Shown: positions 38,344 to 48,142 of the stretch, in pieces
How the letters are laid out: every line of letters starts with the position of its first letter
How positions within the stretch are numbered: position 1 is the first letter of the stretch
Source: Roseitranquillus sp963749675
GTDB lineage: Bacteria; Pseudomonadota; Alphaproteobacteria; Rhodobacterales; Rhodobacteraceae
NCBI GenBank assembly: GCA_963749675.1
Contig: CAVVNT010000011.1
Location: 1 to 64,000, forward strand
Direction: 5' to 3'
Length of the DNA: 64,000 nt
Translations under genes and position numbers: made by a program
Notes under the pieces: generated by a model
Told to the model about the DNA's origin: nothing
The model's database searches: none
The model's input: the letters and a program-made list of their open reading frames with translations, nothing else

Positions 38344-41300
38344 TTAGACGCCGTCGTCCTCGCCCGCGTAGGTCGAGCTGAACGAGCCACCCACGACGTT
38401 CATGTCGACCGTGTTGCCGAGCACGTTCGCGCCCATCACGATGTCCATGTTGAACGCCGCTTGGTCGACAGCTGCCGCTGCCGAGGCGTAGGACTCGCCG
38501 GTGACGATGCCGTCGTCACCGTTGCCCGTGCCCCAGCTGCCGGCATCGCCGCCCATGCCACCGGCGCCGTTCGTCGCCGCGCCGCCGGCACCGCCCATGA
38601 CGTCGCCGTTCGAGCCGGCTCCGCCCATGGTGTCGCCACCGGTCGCCGCGCCGCCCGTGCCGCCGGTCGCCGAGGTCATGGACTGACCCGACGCGCCGCT
38701 CATGGCGGTCGCGTCACCCGTCGCCGAGCCATTGCTCGTCGCCGAGCTCATGGCGTCGCCGGCTCCGGCCGCCCCCGAGGTCTGTGTGCCGTCGACATCC
38801 GACGTCGACTGCGCCAGAGCCTCGGCGGCGATATCCGACAGGCCGCCGTAGCCACCGTCACCGTCAGCGTAGCCGCTGTTGGTGCCCGTCGAAGTGGAGT
38901 CGGTGTCGGAGGTCGACGCGCCACCTGCGCCGCTGGTCCCGGTGCCCGTCGCGGTATCGGCGCTGCTTGCCGTACCCGACGAGGTGCCCGTGCCCGCGCC
39001 GCCGTCACCGCCGGTCGCCGTGGACGTCGACGTACCGGTGCCGGTGTTGTCGGCGTCGTTGTTGGCCGTCCCCGCCGCGCCTGCGCCGGACTCGGAGTCG
39101 GTGCTTCCGGTCCCGGTGTTGGTCGCGTCGTTGTCCGCCATGCCCGAGCCTGCCGCGCCTGCTCCGGATTCGGAGTCGGTGCTGCCGGTGCCGGTGTTGC
39201 TGGCATCGTCGTCCGTCATGCCGGAGCCTGCGGCGCCTGCGCCAGCGGTCGACGTGTTGGTGCCGGTCCCGGTTCCGATGGCATCGTCGTCGGTCGTGCC
39301 GGTACCCATGGCGCCCGCACCCGAGGTGCCGGTACCTGTGCCCGTGCCGTTCGACGTGTTGGTGTTGGCGCCCGTGGTCGAGGTGCCCGCACCTGCGGTG
39401 CCGCTCGTGCCGGTCGACGTGCCGGTCCCGGTTCCGGTCCCGGTTCCGGTCCCGGTGTTGCTGCCGGTGGCATCGTCGTCCGTGGTGCCGGTGCCCATGG
39501 CGCCTGCACCAGACGTGCCCGTTCCGGTACCCGTGCCCGTTCCGGTATTGGCACCCGTCGTCGACATGCCGGCCCCACCGTCACCGCCGGTGTTGGTCGA
39601 CGTGCCGGTTCCGGTTCCAGTCCCGGTTCCAGTCCCGGTGTTGCTGCCGGTGGCATCGTCGTCCGTCATGCCGGAGCCGGCACCTGCCGCGCCCGATGTG
39701 CCGGTGCCGGTACCCGTTCCGGTGCCGGTGCCGGTGTTCTGGCCGGTCGTCGATGTGCCGTCACCGCCGTCGCCGCCGGTGTTGGTGGAGGTCCCGGTAC
39801 CCGTGCCGGTCGAGGTCGCCGGACCCGAGGTGCTGCTTCCTGCACCACCGGCACCGCCGCTCGCGTTGGCATCGCCATCAGCGTTGGCATCGGCTGTGTC
39901 CGCCTGAGCCGAAACTTCCTCGGCGTCGGCATCTTCGGGATCGGCAGCACTTTCGGCTTCGGCCTTGGCTTCGTTCTCGGCCTCAGCCTCAGCCTCGGCG
40001 TCGGCGTCAGCGTCGCCACCCTCGGAGTCCGACTTGGCTTCAGCTTCGGACTCGCCTTCGCCTTCGGCCTTTGACTCGATTTCGCCGTCGCCACCGTCGG
40101 CTTCGGCTTCGGCTTCGGCCTTGGCTTCGCCTGCGCCTTCGCCATCGGCGTCGACCTCGCCGCTGTCGCCACCTTCGCCTTCAGCGTCGCTGTTGGTCTC
40201 GGCGTCGCCCTTGGCTTCAACGTCGCTTTCGCCCTCGCCTTCGCCTTCGGTCTCGGAGTCGATTTCACCAGCGTCGCCACCGTCGGCCTTGGCCTCGGCT
40301 TCAGCTTTGGCTTCGCCTTCGCCTTCCGCCTCGACGTCGCCGCTGTCCCCGCCTTCACCTTCAGCGTCGCTGTCGGTCTCGACGTCGCCCTTGGCTTCGA
40401 CGTCGCTCTCGCCTTCGCCTTCGGCTTCAGCCTCGGAGTCGACGTCGCCCAAGTCGCCGCCATCGGCTTCGGCTGCAGCTTCGGCTTTGCCTTCGCCCTC
40501 GCCTTCGCCCTCGGCCTCGACATCGCCACTGTCGCCGCCTTCACCTTCGGCATCGCTGTCGGTCTCGGCATCAGCCTTGACCTCGACGTCGCCTTCAGCC
40601 TCACCGCCGTCGCCGCCTTCGCCTTCGGCGTCACTGTCGGTCTCGGCTTCGGCTTTCACCTCGACGTCGCCGTCGATCTCGCCGCCGTCGCCGCCTTCGC
40701 CCTCGGCGTCACCGTCGGCTTCGGCTTCACTCCTGACTTCGACATCGCCGTCGATCTCGCCGCCGTCACCGCCTTCACCCTCGGCGTCGGACTCGCTCTT
40801 GGCCTCGACCTCGGCTTCGAACTCCGAGTCGGTGTCGCCGCTGTCACCGCCATCCGTCCCGTTCTCCGACTCGGCGTCGACGTCGCCCTCGTTCTCGGCT
40901 TCGGCCTCGACATCGCCGCTGTCGCCCCCCTCGTCCTCGGATTCGGCCTCAGCCTTTACCTCGGACTCGAACTCGTTCTCGTTTTCGGCGTCGCCACCGT
41001 CGCCTGCCTCGCCTTCGACGTCGAACTCATTGTCGGCCTCGCTGTCGAACTCCTGACATCGGCGTCGTTGTCGCCGCTGTCGCCGCCATCGCCTTCGGCG
41101 TCAGCTTCGACGTCGCCGGCGTCGACCTCATGGCCCTCGGCCTCGATCTCGCCGGTCTCGCCGCTGTCGCCGCCGTCGGCTTCGACCTCTTCGGCGTCGC
41201 CGCTTGCGACCTTGGCTTCGGCGTCGCCACCCTCGGCCTCGCCGCCTTCAGCGTCACCGCCTTCACTCTCGGCGTCGCTACCGCCTTCGCCGCCATAGGA

Positions 41301-41942
41301 GTCGACCGCAATGCCCTCTTCGGCATAGGCCTCACCGCCCTCGGCGTGAGCGTCTTGCTTGAAGTCGCTTTCGTTGACGACCTTGGCGTCTTCAAGATGG
41401 TCGTTGTCCTCGAGCGCGATCGACTGGGCGTTGACGAACGCTGCGTTGTTCCCGGCGCCGAACGTGTTGCCGGTGAGGATGTCGCCCATGCTCGTGTCGT
41501 GGCCTGGGTCATAGTCCAGGTCGCCCTGGGCCATTATGATGTCGTCGGTTTCGCTGTCTTCGAGATCGAAATCGGCGAAGTCGTCGTCGGTCGGCAGCGT
41601 GTCGAGCGCGACATCAACGTCGACGTCGACGTCGGTATCGCTGTCGCTGTTGGCGCTGCTCGAGCTGCTGCTGTCGCTGCCGCTCTCACTGTCGCCGGAA
41701 CTCGAGCTGTCGGATTCGCTGCCGCTGTCGCTGAGGCTCTCGCTGGCAGCATCGGATTCGCCTTCGGCCTTTGCCTCGGCTTCCAATTCGCTTTCGCTTT
41801 CGCTCTCACTTTCGTTCTTGTTCAGGTTGCCATTCAGGTTGCCATTCAGATTACCGTTGAGCGACAGGTCGCTCGTTTCCGGATCGATGGTCAGGTCGAC
41901 ATCTCCGACGTCGAAGATGAAGTTTGGATGACGATTGGACAT
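38344..41942 (-). CDS. Giant acidic low-complexity protein, probable type I secretion substrate
   Basis: About 1,200 residues once a one-base frame break near 41054 is repaired. Start MSNRHPNFIFDVGDVDLTID has GAGGAA upstream of ATG 41942. Order: NLNG repeats, a Ser/Glu/Asp stretch, VDVDVDV and a unique region with GNTFGAGNNAAFVNAQSIAL. Then follow about 500 residues of near-repeats of AEGEGGDSGDVEAEGEGE, then a Thr/Gly/Ser tract built on TGTGTGTST. It ends NMDIVMGANVLGNTVDMNVV then GGSFSSTYAGEDDGV. There are no membrane helices, no N-terminal signal and almost no basic or aromatic residues in the repeats. A C-terminal uncleaved secretion signal and the adjacent exporter suggest export; an adhesive or matrix role is conjecture. 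Confidence 0.75.
38890..39860 (-). repeat. Thr/Gly/Ser low-complexity coding repeat
   Basis: Degenerate 6-bp units encoding Thr-Gly (minus strand) are interspersed with blocks such as TTDDDATGSNTGTG and STNTGGDGGAG repeated several times. Such tracts expand and contract readily and are prone to misassembly. Confidence 0.9.
39920..41060 (-). repeat. Glu/Asp/Ala/Gly coding repeat
   Basis: More than a dozen diverged repeats of the form (A/V)E(A/T)DSDAEGEGGDSG(D/E)(V/I) followed by EAEGEGE-like spacers. Very few hydrophobic or basic residues occur. The region also keeps two other frames open by codon bias, so long antisense ORFs here are artefacts. Confidence 0.9.
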
Positions 41943-42488
41943 TGCTTCCTCACTTGGTAAGGCAGGTAGCCCTCCGCGAGTCATTCCAAAGCGGAGATCA
42001 GCGTTCTGCCATGTTGAGTGTTTCGCTAAAGCAGTTCACGTCGATGGGTTCGTCTGGCGGCACCTCCCGTCTCGTGGTCGGAGCCGACGCGCCTGCGGCC
42101 GGGTGAAGTTGACTCACACGCGACACTGGAAAGCGCACCGGTTCCTTGCCTTTAATGTCCCATCGAGGGTGCCTCATGACTATCCGGACAATCGGACTGC
42201 CCCATGCATAGCTCTCCGTTCGCTGGTTTCGTGGCACCTTGAGGTTGTGCGAGGAATGATCGCCGGAATCTCCCTAACGCTAGGAAAGGAAAGAGACGCG
42301 CTCGCGACGAACACGCCAGATGATGCGCCCCCCTCAATTATTGGTTGTAAAGTTTACCAAAGGCTCAGATGCGCGTCGAATACCACTAAACTTTCGGCTA
42401 TATTGTTTGCAGAGGGTGGGTGTAGTCCTTTGGGACTAAACCGGTTTGGGCAAGAGATCTTCGGGCGCTCTTTTTTGGAGTTCTCGCT
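41943..42488. promoter_or_regulatory. Divergent intergenic region between the giant gene and luxR
   Basis: 546 nt with no convincing gene. The last 170 nt before luxR are distinctly AT-rich compared with the surroundings. It must hold the promoters of both divergent units. No sigma-70 boxes could be assigned with confidence. Confidence 0.5.
42423..42438. promoter_or_regulatory. Candidate operator palindrome
   Basis: TAGTCC-TTTG-GGACTA, perfect 6-bp arms, 50 nt before the luxR start. Symmetry and position suit a dimeric LuxR-type regulator binding its own control region. It could equally form a small RNA hairpin. Confidence 0.4.
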
Positions 42489-43145
42489 ATGCGTGAATGT
42501 ACGAGTAACAGTGATGTTGGTGGCGCAGATATGTCTCAGCCGTTTGTGGTGTTTCTCGGAACCTCGGTCCACTTTTCGGACCAGTTGCTTCGATTGCTCA
42601 GGCTCGAATTCGATGGAGTGCGGTTTGATCGCCTTTGCGAATCCCGTGACTTGTCAGGTCTCCGGGATCGCCCCAGCGTCGTCATCATCCATGGATTGGA
42701 TCCGAGCCTGCATCCCCGGGTGGAGGATGTTCGTGCAAATTTCCCTGATGCGATGATCGCTATCGCGTGTGCCGACATTGAGGTCGTGCAGCAACTGAAC
42801 CACCCCGGTTGCTCGCCCCCGGTCAGCGTCTTGCACTTGAATGCGCAACTCGATGTTTGGCTGTCGGTATTGCGCCTCCTTCTCTGCGGGCACATCTACG
42901 TTCCGATCGAGTTCCTGAATGGTAGGCAGACCCATCCTGACCGAGCTTCCGAGGTCCAGTTGACGCCGCGCGAGATGGAAATTCTTCCGCTGATCGCTGA
43001 GGGCAAGCAGAACAAGGTGATCGCGGCGGACCTCGGGCTCTCGGAGCACACGGTCAAGCTGCACACCCACAATATCTTCTCGAAGCTCAGGGTGTCTAAC
43101 CGCACTGGCGCCGCCAATTGGTATCTTTCTCAGGTCGAGGCCTAG
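42489..43145 (+). CDS. LuxR-family transcriptional regulator
   Basis: 218 residues. The N-terminal half looks like a receiver-type fold without a clear phosphoacceptor set (SVVIIHGLDPSLHPRVEDVR in the position of the Asp strand). The C-terminal GerE/LuxR HTH is unmistakable: VQLTPREMEILPLIAEGKQN, KVIAADLGLSEHTVKLHTHN, IFSKLRVSNRTGAANWYLS. The start at ATG 42489 has GGAG at -12; ATG 42531 is an alternative. It is divergent from the giant protein gene and 3 nt before the HEPN-like gene. It probably controls the secretion locus (inference from position). Confidence 0.92.
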   Translation: MRECTSNSDVGGADMSQPFVVFLGTSVHFSDQLLRLLRLEFDGVRFDRLCESRDLSGLRDRPSVVIIHGLDPSLHPRVEDVRANFPDAMIAIACADIEVVQQLNHPGCSPPVSVLHLNAQLDVWLSVLRLLLCGHIYVPIEFLNGRQTHPDRASEVQLTPREMEILPLIAEGKQNKVIAADLGLSEHTVKLHTHNIFSKLRVSNRTGAANWYLSQVEA

Positions 43146-43148
43146 CGA

Positions 43149-43661
43149 ATGCCTGCGGCGACGTATTTTCCTAGCAAACCGGGAGAATTCGACAGCTTCC
43201 TGTTGGCGGTCGGAAGGCTCAACTACACTTGGACGAACACCGAGAGCCTCCTGATACACTTCATTGCCGGCCTTGCCGGCTGCGACAAGGAGACGGCCGT
43301 AATAGTATTCCTGACTCTCAACACATTCCGGGCGAGGCTCGACCTCGTGGAACGTCTGGCAAAGCTGCCGCGCGTTGACCCACCGGAGCGCGAAGCGGTG
43401 CTTTCGCTCGCGCGCGAGATGACGGGGCTGTCCAAGCTTCGCAATCGGTATAACCATTGCATCTATGCCTTCGATCCGGAGAGCGGGAGCACGCGAACAA
43501 TTCTGATGCGAATCTCCGACCGCAAGAAGGACATCAAGGTGGGAGAGGTGCACGAGGTCGACCAGGTTGCGATTGCGGAGATCGAGGATACCCTGAGAAA
43601 GCTCGCAGATCTCAATGGGAGAATCTGGCAAGTGGCGCGACGCCACCGCTACCCTCTGTAA
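43149..43661 (+). CDS. Small helical protein with a HEPN-like motif
   Basis: 170 residues, mostly alpha-helical by appearance. KLRNRYNHCIYAF contains Arg-x4-His, the arrangement of HEPN RNase-type proteins, preceded by a long helix (EREAVLSLAREMTGL). HEPN activity is not established; some such proteins are non-enzymatic. The gene follows luxR by 3 nt and is probably co-transcribed. No partner nucleotidyltransferase (MNT) is present. I do not recognise a closer family. Confidence 0.6.
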   Translation: MPAATYFPSKPGEFDSFLLAVGRLNYTWTNTESLLIHFIAGLAGCDKETAVIVFLTLNTFRARLDLVERLAKLPRVDPPEREAVLSLAREMTGLSKLRNRYNHCIYAFDPESGSTRTILMRISDRKKDIKVGEVHEVDQVAIAEIEDTLRKLADLNGRIWQVARRHRYPL

Positions 43662-43916
43662 GCGGCCGCGCTCCGGCGAAAGCGCCAAGGGCCGTGTCGA
43701 GCCTTTCGGGGAGGACGCTCAGCCTTGCGCCGGGAGCGCCGGCGTTGACAGCCTCGCCGCGACCAGACGCGGCGCATGTCGGCCCGGGCTGCCCAAGTTC
43801 GACATTTGCCGGCCAGTTTTCGTGTATCCGGCTCGTTCCGTGTTCGTGACTTCAAGAGGTTGTGGCCGTTCGGGGTGGATTTCGCCTCAATCTGAGTAGT
43901 TAGTCGCCACTGAACA

Positions 43917-45277
43917 TCACGCCGCGGCGCCGGTCGTGGCGTAGTTTGGCCGGGCCTGTTCGATGTTGTTGGCGATTGCTGCCATCAGCGCGGCGAGGAT
44001 CACGGCCACAAGAGCCCTCAGATGGGCCAGGATCATGCGGATGTTGTGCCCGCAGCCGCAGAGGACAGCGTGGAGTGCGTCGCCGAGCGTGCCCTTGAGG
44101 GCGCAGCGGGCGAGGCGGCCGTCGGTCTTCATGTGGCCGACCGCCGGTTCGATTGCACTGCGGCGGCGCAGGTCGTGCCGGAGCGCCGGCGTCATGCCGC
44201 GGCGCTGGCCGGAGATGAAGACCTCGGTCGTCTCAACGCCATGACCCCTATAGCCGCGGTCGACGAAGGCTCTCTTCGGTGATGTGTCCGTCAGGATCTC
44301 CACCTGCTCGAGCGCTTCTCGCAAGGTATGGCCATCGTACGGGTTGCCGGTCATCGCGCGCATGCCGACGACGAAGCCCTCCTTGTGCGTGGTCGCCACC
44401 GAGACCTTGGAGCCGAACTCGTAACGGACGCGCGCCTTGCCCTTGGAGATGCAGTCCACCTCAGGCTCGTGCAGCGCATAGAGCTTCCGCTTGTCCTTCG
44501 GCTTCTGCCGCAGGAGGCGCTCAACGAGGGCGATCTCGCCCTCGATCCGCTCCCGCAGGGCGGTGTCGGTCACGGCGTGCAGCTGCCGCTGGATGTCGCG
44601 CAGGACCCGGCCGGTGTAGCCTTTCAGCCGCCGCAGCCCCTTGCGCATCCGCTTGAACTGGCGGGCGTGGGCATAGCGACCGACCTGTCCGGCCAGACGC
44701 GGCGCCAGCCGCGCGTAGCTTTGGCGAAGCGACAGGCCCGCCTCCTGGGCAAGCGCCACCAGGCGCCGACGCGCTTTCTCGTAGAGCCGTGTATCGGTTG
44801 GATGCGCGATCGCCTTCTCCATCACCGTCGTGTCCACGATCACCGTCTCCGCGCTCCGCTCGGAAATCACTCCGGCCTCGCGCCCGGCCTCGATCGTCTT
44901 GGTCAGGAGCCACTCGGCACCTTCCTCCCCGATCCGGTTCCGCCACCGCGTCAGCGACGAAGGATCGACAGGAGGACGGTGCTGAAAGAACGTCTCGCCA
45001 CAGAGGTGCTGGTAGTACGGGTTCTCCACCCACCGGGCCACGACCGCCTCGTCCGACAGCCGGTAGGCGTGCTGGAGGTAGAGCAGCCCCGCCACCAGCC
45101 GTGGAGAGGTCGCCGGGCGCCCCGTGTGCGACGGGAAGACCCCGCCCATTCCTCCTCGAAGAACTCCCAGTCGATCAGCCCGGCAAGCTTCACCAGTTCG
45201 TGGCGCAGGTCGATCATGTCCGCCAAGCGCGGGCGCAACAGGTCGTCCTGCTCAGGGGCACGGGATTTGGGCTTCAT
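43917..45277 (-). pseudogene. IS5-family transposase, frameshifted near 45150
   Basis: The start MKPKSRAPEQDDLLRPRLAD and LRHELVKLAGLIDWEFFEEE are in one frame. The rest, VFPSHTGRPATSPRLVAGLL, ENPYYQHLCGETFFQHRPPV, SAETVIVDTTVMEKAIAHPT (first Asp), KRAFVDRGYRGHGVE and RSAIEPAVGHMK (Glu region), is in another. One indel separates them; otherwise it is full length. Ends of the element were not assigned. Confidence 0.85.
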
Positions 45278-45476
45278 GCGTCGATCCGAAATTGCAGGGT
45301 TCTCGCCCCAAACCTACCAAACCCTGCGGTTCGAAAATATCAAAAACGTCACGTCATCAAATAAAATCAATGCGTTGGACGTTGATCAGGGCGAACTAGT
45401 TAGGGAAACTCTGAAGAACCTCGGCTTTCGATCATGATCTGGTAGGCTGATGGCGAGCTTGCGGGAGCCGTCCTCG

Positions 45477-46430
45477 ATGAAGCAGACCACCTTCGCCTCG
45501 CTGACCTACGCCACGAAGAAGAAGCGCACCCGGCGCGAGACGTTTCTCTCCGAGATGGAGTCGGTGGTGCCCTGGACGCGACTAATGGCGCTGATCGAGC
45601 CGCACTATCCGAAGGCGGGACCGAAGGGCGGGCGGCCGCCGATGCCGCTGGAGGTGATGCTGCGAGTCTACTGCCTGCAGCAGTGGTACGCCCTGTCCGA
45701 TCCCGCGGCGGAGGAGGCACTCTACGACAGCGACGCGATGCGCCGGTTTGCTGGGCTGGAGCTGGGCGACGATGCGATCCCGGACGAGACCACGATCCTC
45801 AACTTCCGCCACCTGCTGGAACGGCACGAATTGACGCGGGCGATCTTCGAGGCGGTGAACGCCTGCCTTCGCGAGAAGGGCATCCTGCTGCGCGAAGGTA
45901 CGCTGGTCGATGCGACGCTGATCGACGCGCCGAGCTCGACCAAGAACAAGCAGCGGTCCCGCGATCCGGAGATGACCAGTGCGAAGAAGGGCAACGAGTG
46001 GTACTTCGGCATGAAGGCGCATGTCGGCGTCGATCTCGACAGCGGTGTGGTCCACTCGATGGAAGCCAGCACCGCCAAGGTGCACGACAGCCAGAAGTTC
46101 AATGAGCTGCTGCATGGCGACGAGCACGCGGTGTTCGGCGACAAGGGCTATGTCAGTGGCGAGCGCGAAGAGGTGTTCCGCAAGCAGGGCAAGGTTTGGG
46201 GCGTGATGCGCAAGGCACCGAAGGGCGGTCGGCTGCACCCCATCGACGAGCACATCAATCGGCTCATCGCCAGCCTGCGGGCCAGGGTCGAGCATCCGTT
46301 TCGGGTGCTGAAATGCCAGTTTGGTTATCGTAAGACCCGCTACCGCGGCCTGGCGAAGAACGAGGCCCAGCTGTTCGCGCTATTCGGGCTCGGGAACCTG
46401 TTTCTGGTCCGAACGCGGCTGATGGCCTGA
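45477..46430 (+). CDS. IS5-family transposase, intact
   Basis: 317 residues, MKQTTFASLTYATKKKRTRR. It has an N-terminal DUF772-type domain, GGRPPMPLEVMLRVYCLQQW and FAGLELGDDAIPDETTILNF. The catalytic core is GTLVDATLIDAPSSTKNK (first Asp), HAVFGDKGYVSGERE (second Asp) and RARVEHPFRVLKCQFGYRKT (Glu). The start is placed at the ATG giving the usual MKQTTFA; a start 9 codons earlier is open. It is one of very few complete transposase genes here and could be active. Confidence 0.92.
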   Translation: MKQTTFASLTYATKKKRTRRETFLSEMESVVPWTRLMALIEPHYPKAGPKGGRPPMPLEVMLRVYCLQQWYALSDPAAEEALYDSDAMRRFAGLELGDDAIPDETTILNFRHLLERHELTRAIFEAVNACLREKGILLREGTLVDATLIDAPSSTKNKQRSRDPEMTSAKKGNEWYFGMKAHVGVDLDSGVVHSMEASTAKVHDSQKFNELLHGDEHAVFGDKGYVSGEREEVFRKQGKVWGVMRKAPKGGRLHPIDEHINRLIASLRARVEHPFRVLKCQFGYRKTRYRGLAKNEAQLFALFGLGNLFLVRTRLMA

Positions 46431-46671
46431 GGCGGAGTCCGCCTCCAGCCATCGAAATCACCTGAAATGTGCCGAGGCATCGCGAAGACGAGGCCATCAT
46501 CCATTCGCTGACGCCACTGCAGCCAACGACAATCGATAGATCAGACGTTCCATAGTTACAAGCGACCGCCCTGAGATGCGTTGCAATGCAGCTCCATCGT
46601 AAGCGCGACGCCAACCCCTCCTGCCGCTGCTGATCTGACCGGGTCATTCTCTACGCGCATGAGCGTCGGAG

Positions 46672-47118
46672 GTGTTGGTTTTGGAACGAGACGGCAAAGT
46701 GGGCGTCCATTTGGACGGCTCGAGGGGCGGCGGGGTTTCGCGGCTGGAGGTGATCGAGGGGCCGACCGGACAACGGCGGCGCACGAAGGCGGAGCGGGCG
46801 CGAATCGCGGCGGAGAGCCTGGTGCTCGGAGCTTCTGTGGCGGACGTCGCGCGGCGGCACGGAACGGCGCGCTGGCAGGTTCACGACTGGCGGAAGAAGC
46901 TGCGGACGGGGCAGTTGGTGGTGCCCGAGAGCGTGGCGGAGCTGCCGATGTTTGCGGAACTGGTGGTCGAGGGCGCCGCCGCGGATGCGCCGGCAGCGAC
47001 GGATGCCACATCCGGGGTGGAGATCGTCGTCGGTGATGTCGTGATCCGCGTCGGCGCCGGCGCCGGCGAGGGGCTGTTGATGCGGACGATCCGGGCAGTG
47101 CGAGGGGCGGCATCGTGA
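46672..47118 (+). CDS. IS66 TnpA accessory protein (copy 2)
   Basis: About 148 residues, nearly identical to copy 1 (RTKAERARIAAESLVLGASV, TARWQVHDWRKKLRTGQLVV). An extra base near 46680 puts the usual ATG out of frame; the frame could start at TTG 46672 or lower. The stop overlaps the tnpB start. Confidence 0.85.
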   Translation: MLVLERDGKVGVHLDGSRGGGVSRLEVIEGPTGQRRRTKAERARIAAESLVLGASVADVARRHGTARWQVHDWRKKLRTGQLVVPESVAELPMFAELVVEGAAADAPAATDATSGVEIVVGDVVIRVGAGAGEGLLMRTIRAVRGAAS

Positions 47119-47470
47119 TGCTCGGTCAGGGCGGGCCGGTGAAGGTCTTCGTGGCGACGCGCCCGGTGGACTTCCGCAAGGGGATCGACGGTCTGCGCTG
47201 GCGGTGCAGGAGATGTTCGGGCTCGACCCGTTCTGCGGCGCCATCTTCGTCTTCCGCGCGAAGCGGGCGGACCGCATCAAGCTGCTGGTCTGGGACCAGA
47301 CCGGGATGGTGCTCGTTCACAAGCGCCTGGAAGGCGGCAAGTTCGTCTGGCCGCAGGTGCGGGACGGGGTGATGCGGATGTCGTCGGCGCAGCTGGCGGC
47401 GCTGTTCGAGGGGTTGGACTGGCGGCTGGTGCGCCCCGAGCGGGCGCGGCGTCCGCTGGCGGCAGGGTGA
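47115..47470 (+). pseudogene. IS66 TnpB (copy 2), frameshifted
   Basis: The same two frames and the same break (after RKGIDGL) as copy 1, so the lesion is shared by descent or is a functional frameshift site. Confidence 0.85.
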
Positions 47471-47900
47471 GCGCGCGGACGTGCGGGAAGCCCCTGTTCT
47501 TGCTGGCCAGAGCCTGAAGCGCGTGATTCACTCCGGCGCATGGACGCCGACGCCCTCAGCCGCGCGAACACCCACCTGAAGGCCCGCCTGGCCGAGGTGC
47601 AGGAGGCCAACCGCCGGCTGGAAGACATGCCTCACGCTCCTCGCAGCGCGAGAAGTTCGGCAAACGCTCCGAGAAGCTGTCCCCCGACCAGTTCAACTTG
47701 GCCTTGGAGGATGCCGAGCTGGCCCAGGGCATGCTCGAAGCCGCGCAGGAGAAGGCCGAGGCCGCGCTGCAGCGGGCGCGCGGGGAGACGCCTCGCAAGC
47801 CGGCGCGCAACCGTGGGCATCTGCCGGCACATCTGCCCAGATCGAGCCCGCCAGCACGCTCTGCCTCTGCGGCTGCGGCGAGATGGCCCGGATCGGCGAG

Positions 47901-47946
47901 GATGGTGAGCCATTGTGTCGCCATCGGTTCGAGACCAATGGCGAAC
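47901..47946. repeat. Short palindromic element, copy D (absent from IS66 copy 1)
   Basis: 46 nt starting GATGGTGAGCCATTG and ending ACCAATGGCGAAC, able to form a 9-bp stem with one G-U pair. IS66 copy 1 at the same point reads GGCGAGGACCTCTCCGAGAG, so a handful of bases were replaced, giving a net gain of 37 nt and a frameshift. Confidence 0.9.
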
Positions 47947-48096
47947 GAGAGGCTCGAGGTGATCCCCGCGCAGTTCCAGGTGCTGGTCACGCGGCGCCCC
48001 AGATACGCCTGCCGCCGGTGCTCGCAGGCCGTGGCGCAGGCGCACGCCCCCGAGCATGTCGTGCCGGGCGGGCTGCCGACCGAGCGGCTGATCGCC

Positions 48097-48142
48097 GTTC
48101 GCCATCGGGCTCGAACCGATGGCGCCGCGATGGCTCACCATC
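48097..48142. repeat. Short palindromic element, copy B
   Basis: 46 nt, the exact reverse complement of 28679-28724 and at the homologous place in tnpC, so this insertion predates duplication of the IS66. It is oriented oppositely to copy D, 150 nt away in the same gene. Confidence 0.88.

Noticed and set aside
38985..39860. CRISPR-like or VNTR array
   Set aside because: The repeats are short, continuous and in frame with a protein; there are no unique spacers between constant repeats and no cas genes.
38461..41056. Long plus-strand ORFs (up to 537 and 598 codons) opposite the giant acidic protein gene
   Set aside because: They are repetitive Arg/Ser/Ala or Pro/Val strings created by reading GC-biased repeat codons on the other strand; no ribosome sites or domains.
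35718..41942. RTX toxin or RTX adhesin
   Set aside because: No GGxGxDxUx nonapeptide series is visible in either large protein; the acidic repeats are of another kind.
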